Assembly: GCA_013396995.1 (NCBI GenBank)
Contig: VWZP01002202.1
Span: 331,539-395,538 of the forward strand
Direction of reading: 5' to 3'
Origin: Dicaeum eximium
Lineage: Eukaryota; Chordata; Aves; Passeriformes; Dicaeidae
DNA length: 64,000 nucleotides
Part shown: piece after piece, positions 47,501 to 61,900 of the stretch
How the letters are laid out: the number at the start of each line of letters is the position of its first letter
Numbering within the stretch: the stretch's first letter is position 1
Notes under the pieces: generated by a model
Databases searched by the model: none
What the model was told of the DNA's origin: nothing
Seen by the model: only the letters and a program-made list of their open reading frames with translations
Position numbers and translations under genes: made by a program

Positions 47501-50500
47501 TTGGATGAGGCAAATCGAGGACACGGACAAGCCAACCTGGAGAGCAAACACCCACCTTTAACTGGCGCCTGACTTTTTCTATAAATAATTTCCAGCAGTT
47601 TTCTTTTGTATCCTCCAATCCAAGGGACTTCACTTGAGGTCTCATGGACCCGATGATGGTTTCCAGGTCATTATCCTGGAAGAGGCCTGGCACCTCCCCA
47701 GACGCCAGGAAATCATTGATCACAACCAGGAATGATTCTTCAGCCACCTGGGAATCAGTCATCAGGAACACGCCGGGGATGTTCTTCACAGCTGCTTTGA
47801 TGTACTGGGCAGCAAGGTCCAGCTGGGACAGAGACAAACTGTCACCCCCCAGGCCAACCCCATGAGGTGCTCTCCAAAGGGACCAGTTTGGAGCAGCCCT
47901 GAGCTGCCCCGGAGAGCTGGGAAGGAGCCCTGGGGAAGGAGCTGGTGCCAGGTGCTCAGTCCAGGCTGCCCACACCACCACCCCTGGTGCCACCAGTAGC
48001 TCCTGCCCACGCCTGGCTGGGGAAGCACTGTGGCCCCTTGGGTGTCACCTGTGAGTGGATCATGTGCAAACGCAGTGCCACAAGGAGAGCAGAGCCTCGT
48101 GAGCCCACCCAGGCACCATCACTGCAGGTGCAGGACCCATCCCCAAGCAGGTGGCACCAAGCCAGGGCCCAGAGCTGCTCCTACCTTCAGGTCTGGGATG
48201 CCGTAGCCTTTCCTCAGCGTGATCTGGAACACGCTCAGGTTGCTGATGTGAGCTGCCAGCCGTGCCAGGCTCTGCTTCCCACTGCCTCCCACCCCCACCA
48301 GCAGCGCGTTGCCCCGAGGAGACTCCAAGATCCGGCTAATTCTGCAAATGTGAGACACTGCGTCTTCAAAGAGCACCTGAAGAAAACAGGAGGGGAAGGC
48401 TTTATTTTCTGGCTCAGGGCAGAAAGAGCAGTGAGTGCCCCACAATGCACAACCCAACCAGGCAGTGCAGTGCTGCAGTCCCAATTTCAGGGTGGAGCTG
48501 CCTGCCACAGGCACTCACCAGATTCATCGCCGCGTTCACCTCGTTGTAGCTTTCCAGGGCTTCCCCGAGCAGGTCACTCAGACCTTGCCAGCTTGTCACT
48601 GGCATGTACTTGGACTCATCCATGCCCTGGGCGAAGTGGCAGTAGATGTTGGGCTTGGCGAACATCAGCTCTTCATTGATCTCCTGGGAGAGGCAATTCC
48701 AGCCGTGGGGCTCAGCTGTGGGGCACCTGGGGGCACCCCTGGGCTGCAGCACTCTGCTTTTCAGCACAACTTACTTGGAAGGAGGCTTTGGCGATGTCTG
48801 CCATCAGCTTCTTGAAGCTGTACTGATCTTCCTCATCAACAAGCTTGTCTCCATACACTCTCTCTGCTTCGTGAAGCCAGAGACGCACCAAGTCCACGGG
48901 GGTTTTCAGGCAGTCGGGGGTGGAGAAGAGCAGCCCCTGACAAACAAATCCCACAGCCCTTAGGGTTACTTTAGTGCCACTCAGAGCTGATTGCAAAGGT
49001 TTGCTCTGGGAAGAGGCTGAGGCCCTTTTCAGGGACATGGTATGCTGCAAGGATGTGGGATGAGGAAAGGGAGGAATAAGGATATTGTAGAAGAAACAGC
49101 CCTCCCACTACCTGGAATATGTTGGAGAGATCCCGCAGGTTGAAGATGTAGTGGAACTTGATGGCTGTTGGCAGAAAGTTGCTGGCAACCTTCTGGTGCA
49201 GGGCTGTGGGCAGGACAGGGGGGTGAGCAGGTCCCCAGAGACCCCCGAGCCTGGCTCCCCAGAGACCCTGAGCCTGGCTACCCAGAGACCCCTGAGCCAG
49301 GCTGCCCAGAGACCCCTGAGCCAGGCTGCCCAGAGACCCCGAGCCTGGCTGCCCAGAGACCCTGAGCCAGGCTCCACAGAGACCCTGAGCCAGGCTCCCC
49401 AGAGACCCCAGAGACAGGCTGCCCAGAGACCCCGAGCCAGGCTGCCCAGAGACCCCGAGCCAGGCTCCCCAGAGACCCCGAGCCTGGCTGCCCAGAGACC
49501 CCTGAGCCACGCTGCCCAGCAGTGCATTCCCAGGGGCTGGTCCCACCCCCTGTGGCAAAGGCTCACCCAGCGCTGCTGCCACCAGCTGGGGCTGCATCTT
49601 CTGGAGGGGCGTGGGCACGCGCTGGCGGGCCAGGTGCTGCTGCAGGATGGTGCCGTAGACGGTGTGCAGAGCCTCCCGGCTGGGAAAGCACACGGCGAAG
49701 ACGCAGAAGTGCCGCTGCGGAAAGGACAGGAATCCATGTGGGCCCTTCGTGCCACGGGGGATGATGCTGCCAACTGGCACTGCAGCGTCCCCAGCTTCAT
49801 TCCACCCTCTGGGCTTGGTGCTGGGAGAGTCAATGTGCCCAGCAGAGCCCTGCCCAGGCCCTGCACACCTGCAGCCGTGAGTCGATGGTGAAGGAGCCCG
49901 CGGTCGGGTTCATGCAGGCCACGTACTGGCAATTGCGAATGTCCTTCAGGGTCAGCTTGTTCCTGTCATACCTGTGCAGGGACCAGCACCGTGACACTTT
50001 CCCCAGGGATGGGGACAGGATCCCCCCACCACGCTGTGCCCCTCCAGCACCCACCAGTGCCCGTGGTCCAGGTGCTGCCGGATAAGTGTGTGTGGTGCCA
50101 CAGTGCCATACTTGTCCACCTCCGGCATGTTCATGTCATCGATGAAGTAGATCAGCCTTCTGGTGCCGGGTGGGCCAAAAACTCTCCCTGATTTCTTCTC
50201 CAGGGGTTTCTCAAGGACGGCTGCAGCGAGAGGAGTAGGTGGGTGGGGGGTCAGCACTGCAGGACCCTGCGGCACAGCCCAGGGCAGGGCCAGCTGCTGG
50301 CTCTGTGAGCCTTACCCTGCAGCATGGCCGAGGTTGTGTAGAAGTTGAGGGGCACAGACTGCACCAGATATTCATCTGTGCCGAGTGCCTCCAGCTTGTC
50401 CCACATCAGGACTGACTTTCCCGTCCCCGCGTTCCCCACCAGCATCACCGGCTGCTGCTTCTCCATCAGCAGGTCCATGAAGTAGCGGAGGCGAATGGTC

Positions 50501-53500
50501 TCTGTGGTGTGCACCACGGCAGCCTGGGGAGAGGCCCTGTCAGTCCCTGCATGGCCCTGGCACTGGCAGAGGCAGCATCCTCCATCGGGGCAGTGTGCCA
50601 GAGCCCTGCACAGCGCTCCTGGCAGCTCCAACAGACTCTGCATCCAACCTGGTCCCTCCCTAAAGCAGCACCTCTTGCGTGCTCCGTTATTCTAAAGACT
50701 TTCTGACCAAAACCAAGTTATTGCAGAACATGGACAGCTCTGAAACTGCCACAGCTCCTCGCCCTTTTCCCTGACAGCTTAGACAACCCCCCCCAAGATG
50801 CCACTGTAGGAAACACAAACTGAGTGCTAAAGGACACCTTGCACTCAAGCAATAGTCACAGCTATTTTGCAAGACTCTGAAGCTGCAGGTTAATCTGAAG
50901 GTAAAGGAGATGTGGAACTCACAGCCCTTGCTTGAGGCTTCTGTGGGGTAAAGAGAACCATAGGAAGCCATCAGGTTTGATGGGTGCTACCAGTCCAAAT
51001 CCTGGTGATGCTCCATGCATTGCTGAGGGGAAGGCTGTGGAGTGACAGTCAAACAAACCATATAAACACAGCACTTGTGGGAAATACCTGTAAGGGGACG
51101 TCGGGGTCCAGCTCAAAGTCCGGCACTCTTTCATCCCAGGGATTGAATGTCTTCGTTTTTGGATGAATGTAATAGTCAAAAACTGTCCCCTGATTAGGAA
51201 ACTTGATGGTTTTAAATTCTGCCAGCCACCACTTGCTGAACTGCTGGCGGTGATCCACCAGCTGGAGGACAAAACAGAGACACTCAGAGCCCAGCCCCAT
51301 GATGGATGCAGAGAGGGGTGGCAGGTGCTGGGCAGTGCTGTGGCTGTACCTGGTCCTGGAACAGGGCCCCGCCGAAGGCCCAGACACAGGCAAAGACGAA
51401 GAAGAGCTCGTATTGCTCCCGGGGTGAGTCTGGTGGGACAGCCTTCGGTGTCAGGAAACATTCTAGCAGGGACAGAACTGTCTGTATGGCCGTGACCTCA
51501 GGAACAGGGGTGATTGTCTTGAACCCAGACCTGAGCTTCTCCAGGCATGGTGGCAGGTACTTGTCAAAGAGGATGGTCAGAGCAGCTTTCTCAGACTTCT
51601 CTGTCCTTGTCTCAATCCAGCTGGTCACAATGCTGTGGGACAGACACAAGCAGGGCTGCAGCAGGTATCCCATCCCATCCCATCCCATCCCGTCCCGTCC
51701 CGTCCCGTCCCGTCCCGTCCCGTCCCGTCCCGTCCCGTCCTTCTCCCTGCCCAGCTCACGGGCTCCAGCCCAGGTCTGTGGGGTTGATGTAGAGGATTCC
51801 GGCCCGGGACACGGTGGCCGGCGTGGCCGTCCGCAGGTGGCTGATCTCGAAGATGAGCCGCATGGTGGGAGTGAGGGGGATGCGCTCGTTGCTGGCCAAG
51901 GTGAGAACCTGGGGGAAGGGGCACATGGGGGGGATGTCTGCAGTTGGTCCCCCCGAGATAACAAACGAGCAAAGGCCCTGGGGTGTGGTGGCACCAACCT
52001 TATTGTCATCCATGACTGTGTTCAAGGACTCGATCCACATTGGATCAATGTCTCCATCCAGGATGATCCATTTGGGCCCATCATGCGTGATGTTGGCCAG
52101 GTCACGCATTGCTGTGGAGAACAGACCTGCCCCACAGAGAGACTCGGGTTGTTCCTCTCCACACAAAGCCCTTTGCTGGAGGACACGTGGGACTGGTGCT
52201 CCCATGAAACATATTCCTTCTCCCTCCCACTCCAGGAAAGAGCCACAAGGAAAAGTCTTCCCATTCTATCTCACATCCCATAAACTGAGCTCACAGCACT
52301 GGTGTCTCACCATCCTTCCATTCCCGAGTGGCTGGATGAATGATCCCAAACAGCTCATCACAGGTCACCGCCTTGGGGTCGAGGTCCATCGTGACTGGCC
52401 TCCTCTTCATCATTTTGTACGTCTTGTTAAGCGACTTCAGCACCTGCAGAGAGAGGATGGTGCAGCCACGGGTGCTGATCCCACCTGCAACCACAGCCCT
52501 GGCAGCCTCTGCTGCAGTGTGGGCATGGAGCCCTGCTCCCACCCGGACTGCTCTGGGACAGCGCTGACCTCCCTGTGCACAGCCAGCTCCTGCACAGGGC
52601 ACTGTGCCACCAGCCCTGGCCTGTCATCCTGCTGTCACCACAGCACGACGTGCCCCTGTCTGCTCTCTGTCTTTGCCTCTGCTCTGCCCGTGGGTGTCCT
52701 GGGCAGCCCCTGAGCTGTGCACCCCAAACCCGCCCGGCTGCACGGGCTCGGTGTGGCACACACAGGGCCTGGCAGGGCCACGGCTGCGCTGCTGTCCTCG
52801 CCCAAACACCGCTCTGGCAGAGCTGGGGTCTGCCCAGCCCTCACCAAGAAGCTGGGGGAGGCCATGGGACAGGCTTGGCCGAGGCCAGAGGGACCCCAGC
52901 CTCAGGATGGTTTGGCCACTACCTGGGACTTGCCGCAGCCGGCGTTGCCGACGACGAAGACGGAGTGTCGCACTTGAAGCAGCTCCTCCAGCTGCACCAC
53001 CTTCAGCACAAAATTCTCCTCTGCCTGCAGCCTCAGCTCCAGCACGGCCTCACGGATGATCTGGGGGGGAGAGCAGGCACTGACCACCAGCAGCCTTGCA
53101 AAGACCCTGGGGGTGAGCTGGCTGCCCCCAGAATAGACCCTCAGCCTCTGGATCCTGCCAGGACCGGGGCACCTCTGGCCATGGTGCCATGCTTGGGCTT
53201 GCACCTTCTCAAAGTTGAGGTCCCTCTTCCTGGGAACGTCCAGCGCTGGAAACAGGTCTCCAATCAGGCCCAAGAACACAGGCAAGTCATCTGTCACGAT
53301 CTTGGGGATATTGAAGTCTCGTAAAGCTCTCATCAGAACCTGGTCCTCTGCAGAGCCGGGGTCGCCCCTCTTTAAGGAGCCTGCCACCACCAGCACCGAC
53401 TTGATGGCCCGCAGCCCCCAGTCGTAGTGGTCCTGTGACAGGAAGCAGAGAATCACCATTTCACTTTGGAGAGGGGGAACTGCTTCAAACAGCACTGCAG

Positions 53501-55810
53501 AGGAATACCCTGTCCATGGGCCCCCAGCCAGGTCACCCACATGGCACTCAGGGGCTGGTCCTAAACTGAGCCTATTTACAGGAGAAGCCTCTGTCGGTCA
53601 TGGGGGTGGTTTGGAACTGGGAATCTGACTTCCTTCTTGGAAACACATTTATAGTGTGTAAATGACCCCTATTGAGATGAATAATATCTGAATGCTCTCA
53701 CCTTAACTGGCCTAATTCTAATTCTAATTCCAATTCCATGCTATTCTACTTTTGGGCTTCTTTATCCCTTCCTTAAGGCAGAAAGGTGCCATATGATGCA
53801 CCAGGTAGAAGTGGATCTTGTCCAGCCAGAGACCTGAGCTGTGCAGAGCCATCCCTCCATGTGTCACCACCAGCAATGCCACTACAGCGTGTCAGGTTTG
53901 GTGATCAAAGGCACTCTTTCCTCTCACAGCTAGCACTGTGCAATACTGTTAATTACCTGTTTTGACAGGAGCTCTTTGCAGAGCGTGTAGAGCGTGATGA
54001 ACTTTCTTGCCAGGAGCCTGGCATCGAGAAACCCCTCTGCCACCAGCATGATTTCGCAGATCAGTTCAAAATCAGGGACCACCATAGCGCAGGGTCTAGA
54101 GAGGAGCAGCTGCGATTGTCAGGGCTGCTTACCAGGTCCTTACCCTCCCACAGCTCCCAAGGTTTGCCCCACGTTTCCAGTGTCATGAACTGTCAGCTGC
54201 TGCAGCCACACTTGCTTGGGTCTCCTGCCCAGACTCTTCCAAGCGAGGCTTGTCCCACCAGACTGGGGCACACCAGCCCTTCTGCAGTCACAGCCTGAGT
54301 CTCACCAAGGACAGGGGGCCCACAGCATCTCTGTGCCTCCCCTTCCAGTGCTTCACTACCTTTTTGTCAGCTCTCAATTGGATTTCAGCTGAGGGTGGCA
54401 CCCACCCGAGCATCCTCTCCCCTTGCTGAGTAACCCAGCTCACGTGGCCTGGCCACCTCTGGGGAGTGACAGGACTGTCCCACGGTGTGAGGGCCACCAG
54501 TGCACACCAACACCCTTGGCCTGTGAGTGCCAGCAAGGACAGAGTGCTGCGGTGGCACCGACCCACCTGAACAGAGCTTTCAGGTTCTCAGGCAGCTCCG
54601 TGCGCCCGGCATAGCCAGGGTTCATGGTGATGAAGATCCCAACCGATGGGATCAGGGTGATGGTCTCCCCAAGGAAGTTGAATGTTTTCTTCCTGGCACG
54701 GATTGCGTCCTGAATGCATTTTACCTGCCAGGTGAGCAGAGGTGTTGGTGCTGGCAGTTCCCAGCTCCCTGCCCAGTGCCCTCCTGGCCCTGGCTGCTCC
54801 CCAGGGTGAGCCTGAGGGTTTGGCTGTGCTGGAATAATACTGAGATCTTGCTGAAGGCACAGCAGCAGCAGAGCTGGCCTTAAACCAGCTCCTTCCTAAT
54901 CACCCCAACTCCCTGTCCCAGGTGATGGCAGAGCCAGGGGGTGACAGGTCACCAGGATGGGACACAGCTGGGCTGTGAGGTTTAACTGTGCCCAAATCCC
55001 CTGCACTGCTGTGCTTCCACCCCCCAGCCTGTGTCCAAACAGGACATAGTGGAGAGAACAGTGGCAAACTGTCCTGCGAGTCAGGTTTAACTGGGCAGCA
55101 TCCAGGGCATGAGCTGGGAAGTCTCTTTGGCACCCAGTGCCCCTGGCTGTGGGGACAGCACGCACCTGCACCGCAATGACAGACAGCACCTCCACCAAAA
55201 TCCGATTGAACTCGTCAAAGCAGCCCCAGGCGCCTGTCTGGGAAAGTCCTTTGTAGATGTTCCCGCAGGACTGGAGAGAAACAGAGCAGGGGGACAGGGC
55301 TCAGGCACTGCGATCCCCCACGGCAGCTGCAGGGGGGGATTTGGTGACAAACTCCAGTGCTCAGAGCTGCTCGTGCCTTACAGATTGTGCTTTTCCCTAG
55401 GGAAATTCCCCACAGTGATAGAGCCCCCCTGCCGAGCCCCCTGGGCTCCCACAGACCCAAACCCAGGCTCCCCTTGTCTGGGACACCCCATGGCTGTCAG
55501 CTCCGTGCCACCACGCTGCTGGCCCGGGCCCTACCTTGTAGTCCATCTGCTCGGAGCAGTTGAACACGTAGACCATGATACCCACGGCCCGGCCCAGGTC
55601 CTTGGTGGTCTCTGTCTTCCCGGTGCCTGCGGGGCCAGCGGGGGCCCCCCCCATGTACAGGTGAAGGGACTGGGTCAGGGTGATGTAGCACCTGTGCGGG
55701 GAGGGCACTGCGCTGAGCGGGGCCGTGGCAGGGGCAGGGACAGGGGCGGCGACAGGGACAGGACAGGGACAGGGACAGGGACAGGGGCGGGGATAGGGAC
55801 AGGGGCGGGG

Positions 55811-55852
<42 letters not shown>

Positions 55853-55876
55853 GCGGGGATAGGGACAGGGGCGGGG

Positions 55877-55919
<43 letters not shown>

Positions 55920-58900
55920 AGGGCAGGGCAGGGAGCCAGCCCCCACCTGTCTGTCAGGGGGGTGATGACCAGCCGGGGCGTGTTGCCCAGGTACTCGTAG
56001 GCGTACTGGAGCTGGGCGTCGCAGATGTTGGCGAAGCAGTGCTGCTCCCCGTCATCCCAGCGGTGCCGGAGCTGCGACTGCCAGGCAAACGCCTGGGAGG
56101 TCTCCACCTGCAGAGCAGCTGGCTGTGGAGGCAGGCGGGCACCGGCACTGCCCACCCTGGCCCGCTGCGACAGCGACACGCCCCGCCCCGGGACCGCCGC
56201 CACCTCCCAGCACAAGGACAGCGTGCAAAGGGGTCCCAGGTCGTGCTGGGGTGGGCGAGGACCATCCCTCCTCACAGCCCAGCCTAGCCCAAAAGTAATG
56301 GAATGACAGGAGATCTGTGCTCCAAAGTTCTGAGGGATGCTGCAGCAAACGTTCCCTCCGGTACCAAATACCTTTGTTTGGATCATTTTGGCCACAACGT
56401 CCCTTGCGTGGACATCAATAGTACAGATCGTCATGATCTTCATTCTGTCTCCAGGGCTCAGGTTCCCAAGGAGCAGGGAAATCAGGGCATTCAGCCGAGC
56501 GATCTGGGGAGGGACAGAAATAAGGGCACACAGATGATGCCCCCATTTGCCCACCTCGCAGTGACCCCTGGCCTGGCAGAGAGGCTCAGGCCGGCTCCAG
56601 GTCAGGCGCAGAGGATGCCAACCTGCTTTTTGTTATAATCCTTCAGGGCATTCTCATAACCTTTCTCCAGACTCGCAAAGGCAACACCAACCTCTGAGGT
56701 CCAGGCAATCTGGGTGCCCGTGAGAGCGACCTGCAGCAAACCACGGGGACAAGAGGGCCATAAAGAGGAACCCGCTGTGGCTCAGGGTGGGCGCCCGTGC
56801 CTCCCGGGGCTCTCTGCCCCTCCTCCTGTCCCTCCCAGAGCCGGCTCAGTGGCCCCGTGCAGCAGCACCCACCTGTGCTGGGTAGTCAAACACCCATTCC
56901 TCCCGAGGCTTGTCCTCGTAGGTGCCCAGGGCCTGGGGGATGAGGTTCCGCAGGGTCGCGCGCATGCGCTCCAGCAGCCGGTTCAGCCAGATCTCCACCT
57001 GCAGGGCCACGTCCAGCAGGGCTGAGCAGCGGCCCCAGCCCACCTGGGCTGCACAAACCTCTCCCTGCACATCGCAGCAGAGAGCCTGGTCCCACAGGAC
57101 ACACCCCAGGGATGGTCTGAGGGCAACAGCCCAGGGGTGACCACCCTGCAGCCCTCGAGGGACCCTGAGGCTGAGCAGCTTCACACGACTCTGCTGCTCT
57201 GTACCGTCAATGCAGGTGCCATTTCTGGGGTTTTTGGCCAAAGATCTTTGTAATTGCATTTTTATGCTCCTGCCAGGCTGTTAGAGCTCATCCCCATCCT
57301 CAGCCTGCCCCCCGCCTCAGCCTGCAGGGTCTCCAGGAAGCTCAGCTGACCTGGCCAGACAGGTCACAGTCTGCATCAAAGTCCATGTACTCCCCGTCCC
57401 GGCTGAACATGCCGTGGGCCACCTTCAGAGGCTTTTTGTCCGAGTCCTCCTGGAACTTCACCTTGGCCAAACTGTCAAACAGCTTCGTGAGGTGCCGGGA
57501 CACCTGAGAGCAGAGGCACAGCCACCGTCAGGCCCCCGTCAGGTGTGGAGGCCTGATCAGCAATGGGATCTACCCCCGGGTGCTCCCTGGGCACTGCACC
57601 CCCAGGAAGGGATTGGGGATGGTGTTCTGCCCATAAGAGTGAAAAATGTTCTAAAACTGCTCATACAAGTGCAGGGAAATGGCACAGGGCTCAGCCCCAT
57701 GCTCACACACAGCCTATACCTCAAGGGGCTCAGTCCCCTTCGATAAAATATCCAGCAGGTCTGCAGAGGAGACAAAATAGAACCGGGGAAAAGCCAGTCT
57801 TTTGGTCTCCAGGTATTCAGCCAAGGCCTTCTCACAGACGGCCAGCCTGGCAGAAAACAGAAAAACCTGCCATTAACCCCCATATACTGGTTTTACTCTT
57901 CGCTCAATCCTTGTCTTGCTGATGCTTTGGAGGAATCGACCCCTTCCTTTGGCCTCCCAAAGCTTCACCAGGGTCACCTGGTCCTCACCTGTCCTGCAGC
58001 GCTTCCAGCTTGGTGTGCAGCCCGGGCTTGTTGGTGCACTCAATTACGTTGGGAGTTTTTACTGCATCAGCCATTAGATCCTGAAGAGGAAAAACACTTC
58101 AGCCAACCCGAAGTGGCAGAGAGCTGCAGGGAAAAGGAGAGGGGGAATGGGCTTCGCACTCGGAAATCCTCGTCAATGGTATCAAATTTCTTCGACTCCT
58201 CTGGCAGTTGACTTCGTGTGTCTTCGGATGCTATGAAGATTGTTTCCAGGTGACTCCACTTCCTCTGTACCTCAAACCAGGTGTTGAGAACAGTGTCCGT
58301 GGTTGACAGCTTCTGCTGCCAGTCCTGTGCCCTCTGAAGGAAGAAGGCTCGGTACTTGGAGGCCAGCACGTTCTGCAGCTGCATTTGGTTGTCCTCCAGC
58401 GTCTCAATGAGCACCTCGTCCATCTTGAGCAGTGGCAGCTGGGTCCTGCCGTGGGACTCATACTCAAACTCCATTGTTGCCCAAGTAGTGTCCAGGGCGT
58501 TCAGCACCTGTGGTTGGGGCATGAGGATGAGCTGGCTGCCCTGGTGCTGGGCTCAGCCCCTGTGGGCAAGCAGGGGGACAGAGGAGCAGGGGCTCCACAG
58601 GCTCTGCGTGCTCCCCATGGAACCCAGCCCCAGCACCGGAGCACAAGCCCTTGGCAGCCACCGAGTCACGGGGGCATATTGGCACAGGGGTCTCAGCAAA
58701 GCAGGGCAGGAGCTGAGCCCCATTCACCTTCTCCATCCCAGCCTCCTTTGTTGCTTTGTCCACAATGCCGCGGACCTCCTCCTCAAAGTTGTGCAGGTTC
58801 AGCTGCAGCAGGTCCGCCAGGGTGGTGTTCTCGGACATGGTGAACTCCACCTGGGGCAGAACCGGCACCGTTGGGCCTGGGACTCCCCTCCACGGAGAGG

Positions 58901-61900
58901 CAGCTCACCCAAACAGCTCATTAACACCCACAGTCAGACACCCTACACAAATGTTTGCACGAGGCCAGATTTAAACCCAATGGCACCCTTCCCCTGCTGG
59001 GTGTGGGTCTTGGGAGCCTCCCGGGCCAGGGAAGGCAGGAGGAGTGGGGAGCACCTTGGTTGTCTGCACGAGCTCCTGCCAGTGCCGGTCCCTGATGGCT
59101 GGGTTCTGCAGCTCGCTCACGGCGCGCAGGGACGTCATCATGTTCTTCATGCTGCTGTCCAGCCCCGTGAACGCGTTCCAGCTCTTCACCTCCTTATCCA
59201 AACCCCGGATGTCTTTAGCAAATTTCTTGCACTCAATATCCATATCCTCAACGTTAAGCTCTGCCCACTTGGTTGTCTTCCAGGTGGCGATGTTCAAGTT
59301 CACCTGCACTCAGGATACATTTTCACAACATGTGATTAGCAGAAGCATTCCTGCCCGGGAAGAGGAGCAGCACACCCGGTGCCCACATGCCCTGTGTGCC
59401 CACCGGGCCCCCCACTCATGCACACGCCATGCAGACCTGCTCTGAGTGTAACACCCTGCCCCTGATGTGTCTCACCCTCCCTCTGATGGCAGTGAGCTCT
59501 CTGAAAAGCTGCAACAGCTCTGTACCTGTGCCAGGTACCTGCAGCAGGTGCCTGCACTAGGTGCCCACGCCAGCCAAGAGCAGCCTGCTGTCCAGCCCTG
59601 GCCTAGAAGCAGCACTGGGCCCCGTGCCCTGCTCCCAGAGCACGGCACATACCAGGGTGACCATGTCCCAGAGGTCCTTCAGCAGGCGCAGCTCCTTGCG
59701 ACACGTTTTGAGCTGTTTGTACTCTGGGAGTGACACCTCAAACAGCGCAGCTGAGGTGGCCAGCTCTCCCATTTCCTTCTCCAAGGCCGCGATGTTCTTG
59801 TGTTGCTGGATGGAGGAAAGGACACGGTGTCAGCCAGGGACTGTGTGCCAGGGACGTGTCCCTGTCCCAGCAGGGGCTCCATCCCTGCTGCAGGGCCGGA
59901 CGCTCCCTGTCAGCCTGGGAGCTGCAGCCAGACCTGGAGTGGCTGCCCCTCCCCAGCACCCAGTGCCAGGGGTGGCCAGGCAGCGCCAGTGGGGACAGCA
60001 GTGGCCCTGGTGTCCTCCCCTTCCTTACCCTGTTCAGTAACTTGTAGGGGTCTGGGTCTGTGTACGAGAAAGGGGCTTTTCCCTGGAACGTGTCCCGGAA
60101 GGCGAGCTGCCGGACCTGTGTGGGAGCAGGGGGCTCAGGGGGTGGCCAGGACCCGGCAGTGGGGAAGAGCAGAGCCTTCCCGAGGCTGCCGAGGAGCTGT
60201 CCCTGCCCGCAGCCCCCAGGCCGGCACCTCAAACTCCTGGCACTTGTCCCGGAGGATGGCGGCCTCGGCGGCCTGCAGCGGGGCCGCGTTCTCCGCCACC
60301 CGCAGGCACAGCTTCTTATTGTTGTCCCAGCTCTCGGGCAGTTTCTGCAGTGGACATCATGGGGGGGTCGCCAGCCTGGCCCCAGTTAGCCCCTGCCCGG
60401 GCCCCCACACCCTAAGCTCCTACCTGGAGCTGCAGGTGGATCTCCTCGGGCATCTTGTCCCCGTAAGTCTTGAGCAACGCAACTGTCTCCTTCAAGGGCT
60501 CAAACATGACATCAGTGGCCTCCTGCCTCTCCCTGACCTGGGCCAGGTGCCCCATCATCACCACCAGTCCCTCATAGTCTCCCTCCTCCAGAGGTTTACT
60601 CAAGCCGGCAGTGGACTCTTTGATGAAATCCTGCAGCTCCTCGAGACTGAGAGGACAGTGGTGCTCACCAGGTGTCCCTGGGGCTCACTCTGCACGCCAT
60701 GGTCCCCCCAAAACTCACCCGTGAAGGTGCCTGGAACCTGCACCTGGACCCTGCACTTCCAGGGCTGTCTCCCCAGGTCAGCCCTGCCCTGTGCCACAGC
60801 TGAGCCGGGCTCAGTCCCTGGGAGCATCCCCCCCTCCCCACGCCAGGGCTGACCCGGCCGTACCTGCTGGTGACGTGGTTGGCGAGGAACTGCCGGAGCA
60901 CCAGGCTCTGGCCCTTGATGGCGCTCAGCAGCGCCTTCTTGAAGGGGCGGCAGTCGCTCTGCAGCCACCCCCCGAACACCTTGGTTTCCTCAAACCCCAG
61001 CACCTCCTCATTCAGTGCCTGGAGCACGTCGATCTGGGGACAAGAATGGGTCACAGTCTGCGGCTGGCACCTCTCTGGGCACCCAGCGTGCTCTAGGGCA
61101 CCCAGCACATCCCGGGCACCCATCCCGCACCTCCTGCTGAAAGAGCGCCAGGGCCGGGATCCCGGGCGCCAAGGGCTTCTCTGGCGGCGGCTCCGGCTCC
61201 CCCTCTCCCTCGGCGGGGGCAGTGCCCGAGATCAGGAAGCTCTGCAGGAACTCCTCGGGGGTCGCCTTCCACAGGTGGGAGAGCTCCTCAAAGCCGGCAC
61301 TGAATTCTTCACCTTCTGCCATGGTGCTGACCACCAGCGACATCAGCCTCTCCTGCATCCTCATGAGCTCCGGCTGCTCCTCCAGCGCGGTCTGAAGGGA
61401 CAGGCACAGCTCGGGGACTGCCCGGGGACACCGCCACCCTCCCCCGCTTCCTGCTGAGCTGGGAGGTGCCGCCTGTGAGGGACTCACCTTATAACTGACC
61501 GCCCCCTCCAGCAGCCGTGGCATGGACGCTGCCACCGCCTCCGTGTCCCCGAGCAGCCCCTCCACCAGCACCATGAAGCTGTCGCCGGCCCCCACCTCCA
61601 GAGAGGGCTGGTACTGCACTCGGCCCTCGGACAGCTCCATCTGCACCTCGAACAGCGGGGACACCTGGGCCTGAAATGGGTCAGAGCCTGCTTGGGGCTT
61701 CACGTCCCACAGCCCCACAGCCCCACAAGCTGTGGGGACCATGGGGACAGTCACGTCTGGCCACTGACCAAACTGAGAGTGAGCGCTGGGACACCCCGAG
61801 CCCAGCACTGGGACACCCACTGCCAGAACCCAGACCTACGTCAGGTTCCATGTTGGTGAGCAGCAGCTGCAGGGTTTTGTGGACGAGGCTGCAGAGCCCG

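Noticed and set aside
55109..56287. 392-codon plus-strand frame with Gly-Thr repeats
   Set aside because: Antisense shadow of DNAH17 AAA1 exons plus the intronic hexamer array.
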